From: Labilithrix luteola
GTDB lineage: Bacteria > Myxococcota_A > Polyangia > Polyangiales > Polyangiaceae
Direction of reading: 5' to 3'
NCBI GenBank assembly: GCA_026225435.1
Contig: JAMFST010000877.1
Coordinates: forward strand, 1 to 13,258
DNA length: 13,258 nt
The first letter of the stretch is position 1. Each line of letters opens with the position of its first letter. The notes beneath the pieces are model-generated. The model saw only the letters and a list, made by a program, of their open reading frames with translations, was not told where the DNA came from and ran no database searches. The position numbers and the translations under genes are program-made. Below, in pieces: positions 11,793-13,258 of the stretch.

Positions 11793-13258
11793 ATGAACGC
11801 GCCCGCAAACGCCGCAGCAGCCGACGCCGCCTCGTCGGCCACCCCGCCCGAGGAATCCGCCTCGATCGCCCCCAAGCCGACCTTCGACGCCCTCCCCCTG
11901 AGCGCTGACGTCCGCCGCGCCATCGACTCCCTCGGCTACGTCCACCCCTCGCCGGTGCAGCTGGCGGTCTTCGAGCCCGCCACCCGCGGCAAGAACCTGG
12001 TCGTCCAGGCGCGAACCGGCACGGGCAAGACGGCCGCCTTCGGCCTGCCGCTGGTCGACTCGCTGGTGAAGAAGTCGATCGCCAAGGTGCAGGCGCTCAT
12101 CCTCACGCCGACCCGCGAGCTCGCGCTCCAGGTGCAGCGCGAGATCGAGAAGCTGGCCCAGTTCAAGGGGATCCACGCGACGGCCATCTACGGCGGCGCG
12201 CCGATGGGCAAGCAGATCGAGGCGCTGGAAGGCGGCGCGCAGATCGTCGTCGGCACCCCGGGCCGCGTGCTCGATCACCTCCGTCGCGGCACCTTCGACG
12301 CCAGCGCGGTGCGCATCTTCGTCCTCGACGAGGCCGACGAGATGCTGTCGATGGGCTTCGCCAAGGAGCTCCACGCGATCATGAGCTCGCTCCCCAAGGA
12401 GCGGCAGGGGCTCTTCTTCAGCGCGACCATCCCGCCGGACATCGAGCGGATGGCGCACAACCAGCTGAAGGACCCCGAGTTCATCACGCTGTCGAGCGAC
12501 CAGGTCGGCGCGCTTTCGATCCAGCATTTCGCGTACATCATCCCGGGCGACAAGCGCGCGGCGCTGGTGAAGATCGTCGAGGTCGAGAACCCCGAGAGCG
12601 CGGTCGTCTTCTGCAACACCAAGGACCAGACCGAGCGCGTCTCGGCGGCCCTGCAGGAAGGCGGCTACGACGCCGAGTGGCTGAACGGCGACCTCGAGCA
12701 GCGCGAGCGCGAGCGCATCATGGCGAAGACCCGCGAGGGCAAGCTGCGCTTCCTCGTGGCGACCGACGTGGCCGCGCGCGGGATCGACATCTCGCACCTC
12801 ACGCACGTCATCAACTTCGACATGCCGGAGCAGGCCGAGAGCTACGTCCACCGCACCGGCCGCACCGGCCGCGCGGGCAAGACCGGCACGGCCATCGCGC
12901 TCGTCGGGCCGAAGGACATCGGCAACCTGTACATGCTGCGCCTCACGTACGGCATCCGGCCGATCGAGAAGCAGCTGCCGAGCGCCGGTGAGCTGCAGAC
13001 GCGCGCCGAGCTCGACATGGTGAACGTGTTCGCCGAGGCGTTCGCCAGCTCGCCGCCACACCCGGACGACATGGCGCTCGCGCGGCGCCTGCTCACGCAC
13101 GCCGACGCCGAGTCGATCGTCGCCGGTCTGCTCCGCGATCACATGGGGGCTCGCGTGGCCACCGGCGCCGATCCGCGCGCCGAGGCGAGCGAGGCCCGAC
13201 GGGCGAAGAATCCGCCGCCGGTGCCGGTCGCCCCCCCGCCCGCTCCGCCGGAGACGAC
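11793..13258 (+). CDS. DEAD-box ATP-dependent RNA helicase (3' partial)
   Basis: The frame from ATG 11793 stays open to the right edge (488 codons, no stop). The N-terminus is an Ala/Pro-rich stretch (1-28). Domain 1 follows with a Q-motif-like FDALPLSADVRRAIDSLGYVHPSPVQ (31-56), Walker A ARTGTGKT (73-80), PTREL (106-110), GG (134-135), TPGR (155-158), DEAD (179-182) and SAT (210-212). Domain 2 has VVFCNT (271-276), ATDVAARGID (323-332) and HRTGRTGRAG (353-362). All motifs needed for RNA-dependent ATP hydrolysis are intact. After the core come a helical segment (about 400-450, AELDMVNVFAEAF) and a Pro-rich linker. This resembles the DbpA/CsdA type of helicase, in which an RNA-binding domain follows, but that part lies beyond the window. 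The likely role is ribosome assembly or cold-related RNA remodelling. It diverges from the M16 operon. Confidence 0.95.
   Translation, partial: MNAPANAAAADAASSATPPEESASIAPKPTFDALPLSADVRRAIDSLGYVHPSPVQLAVFEPATRGKNLVVQARTGTGKTAAFGLPLVDSLVKKSIAKVQALILTPTRELALQVQREIEKLAQFKGIHATAIYGGAPMGKQIEALEGGAQIVVGTPGRVLDHLRRGTFDASAVRIFVLDEADEMLSMGFAKELHAIMSSLPKERQGLFFSATIPPDIERMAHNQLKDPEFITLSSDQVGALSIQHFAYIIPGDKRAALVKIVEVENPESAVVFCNTKDQTERVSAALQEGGYDAEWLNGDLEQRERERIMAKTREGKLRFLVATDVAARGIDISHLTHVINFDMPEQAESYVHRTGRTGRAGKTGTAIALVGPKDIGNLYMLRLTYGIRPIEKQLPSAGELQTRAELDMVNVFAEAFASSPPHPDDMALARRLLTHADAESIVAGLLRDHMGARVATGADPRAEASEARRAKNPPPVPVAPPPAPPET

Noticed and set aside
11688..13142. N-terminal 485-codon extension of the M16 catalytic gene on the minus strand
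   Set aside because: It is antisense to a DEAD-box helicase with all motifs intact, has Arg/Asp/Ala/Leu-rich low-complexity composition, and a proper signal peptide begins at 11687.

Overview
The window is very GC-rich, gene-dense DNA with third-position GC bias. It most likely comes from a myxobacterium-like member of the Myxococcota (formerly Deltaproteobacteria), probably of the Polyangia type. The clues are Asp/Gly/Ala ('DAG')-rich linkers in lipoproteins, a delta-60-repeat lipoprotein, a TPR/PEGA-like envelope protein with two membrane segments, a KH-domain gene inside the rpsP-rimM-trmD operon, and frequent GTG/TTG starts without clear Shine-Dalgarno sequences. No rRNA, tRNA, CRISPR array, insertion sequence or phage gene was seen.

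Left part (1-2776): the C-terminal end of an unidentified gene is followed by nth (endonuclease III with a histone-H1-like basic tail). queG (epoxyqueuosine reductase) faces nth head-on. A TrmN6-type N6-adenine methyltransferase gene diverges from queG.

Middle (2780-5214, minus strand): a ribosome and tRNA maturation operon, transcribed rpsP > khpA-like KH gene > rimM > trmD > SPOUT RNA methyltransferase (TM1570-like). The intergenic gaps are 1 to 19 bp. The operon stops against the convergent methyltransferase gene, and rplS, the usual next gene, is not here. With queG and the TrmN6-like gene this gives four predicted RNA-modifying enzymes in about 3.2 kb, three of them aimed at the tRNA anticodon loop by family.

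Right-middle (5309-11687, minus strand): five tightly packed envelope genes. A catalytic M16 metallopeptidase with a signal peptide is followed by an M16 pseudo-protease lipoprotein, a small possibly SCP2-like protein, a TPR/PEGA-like two-TM protein, and a delta-60-repeat lipoprotein. The first two junctions are GTGA overlaps, the third is a 37-bp gap, and the last is a TGATG overlap. The two M16 subunits split the active site: the first keeps HLFEH and the distal Glu but lacks the R/Y pair, and the second keeps R/Y but has lost all metal and catalytic residues. I consider this putative outer-membrane-tethered protease and its co-expressed partners the most interesting system in the window.

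Right end (11793-13258, plus strand): a DEAD-box RNA helicase gene runs off the edge without a stop. It diverges from the protease operon across a 105-bp region with a 16-nt perfect dyad and a TATAAG element placed so close to the protease ATG that the mRNA may be leaderless. A similar near-leaderless arrangement is seen at rpsP.
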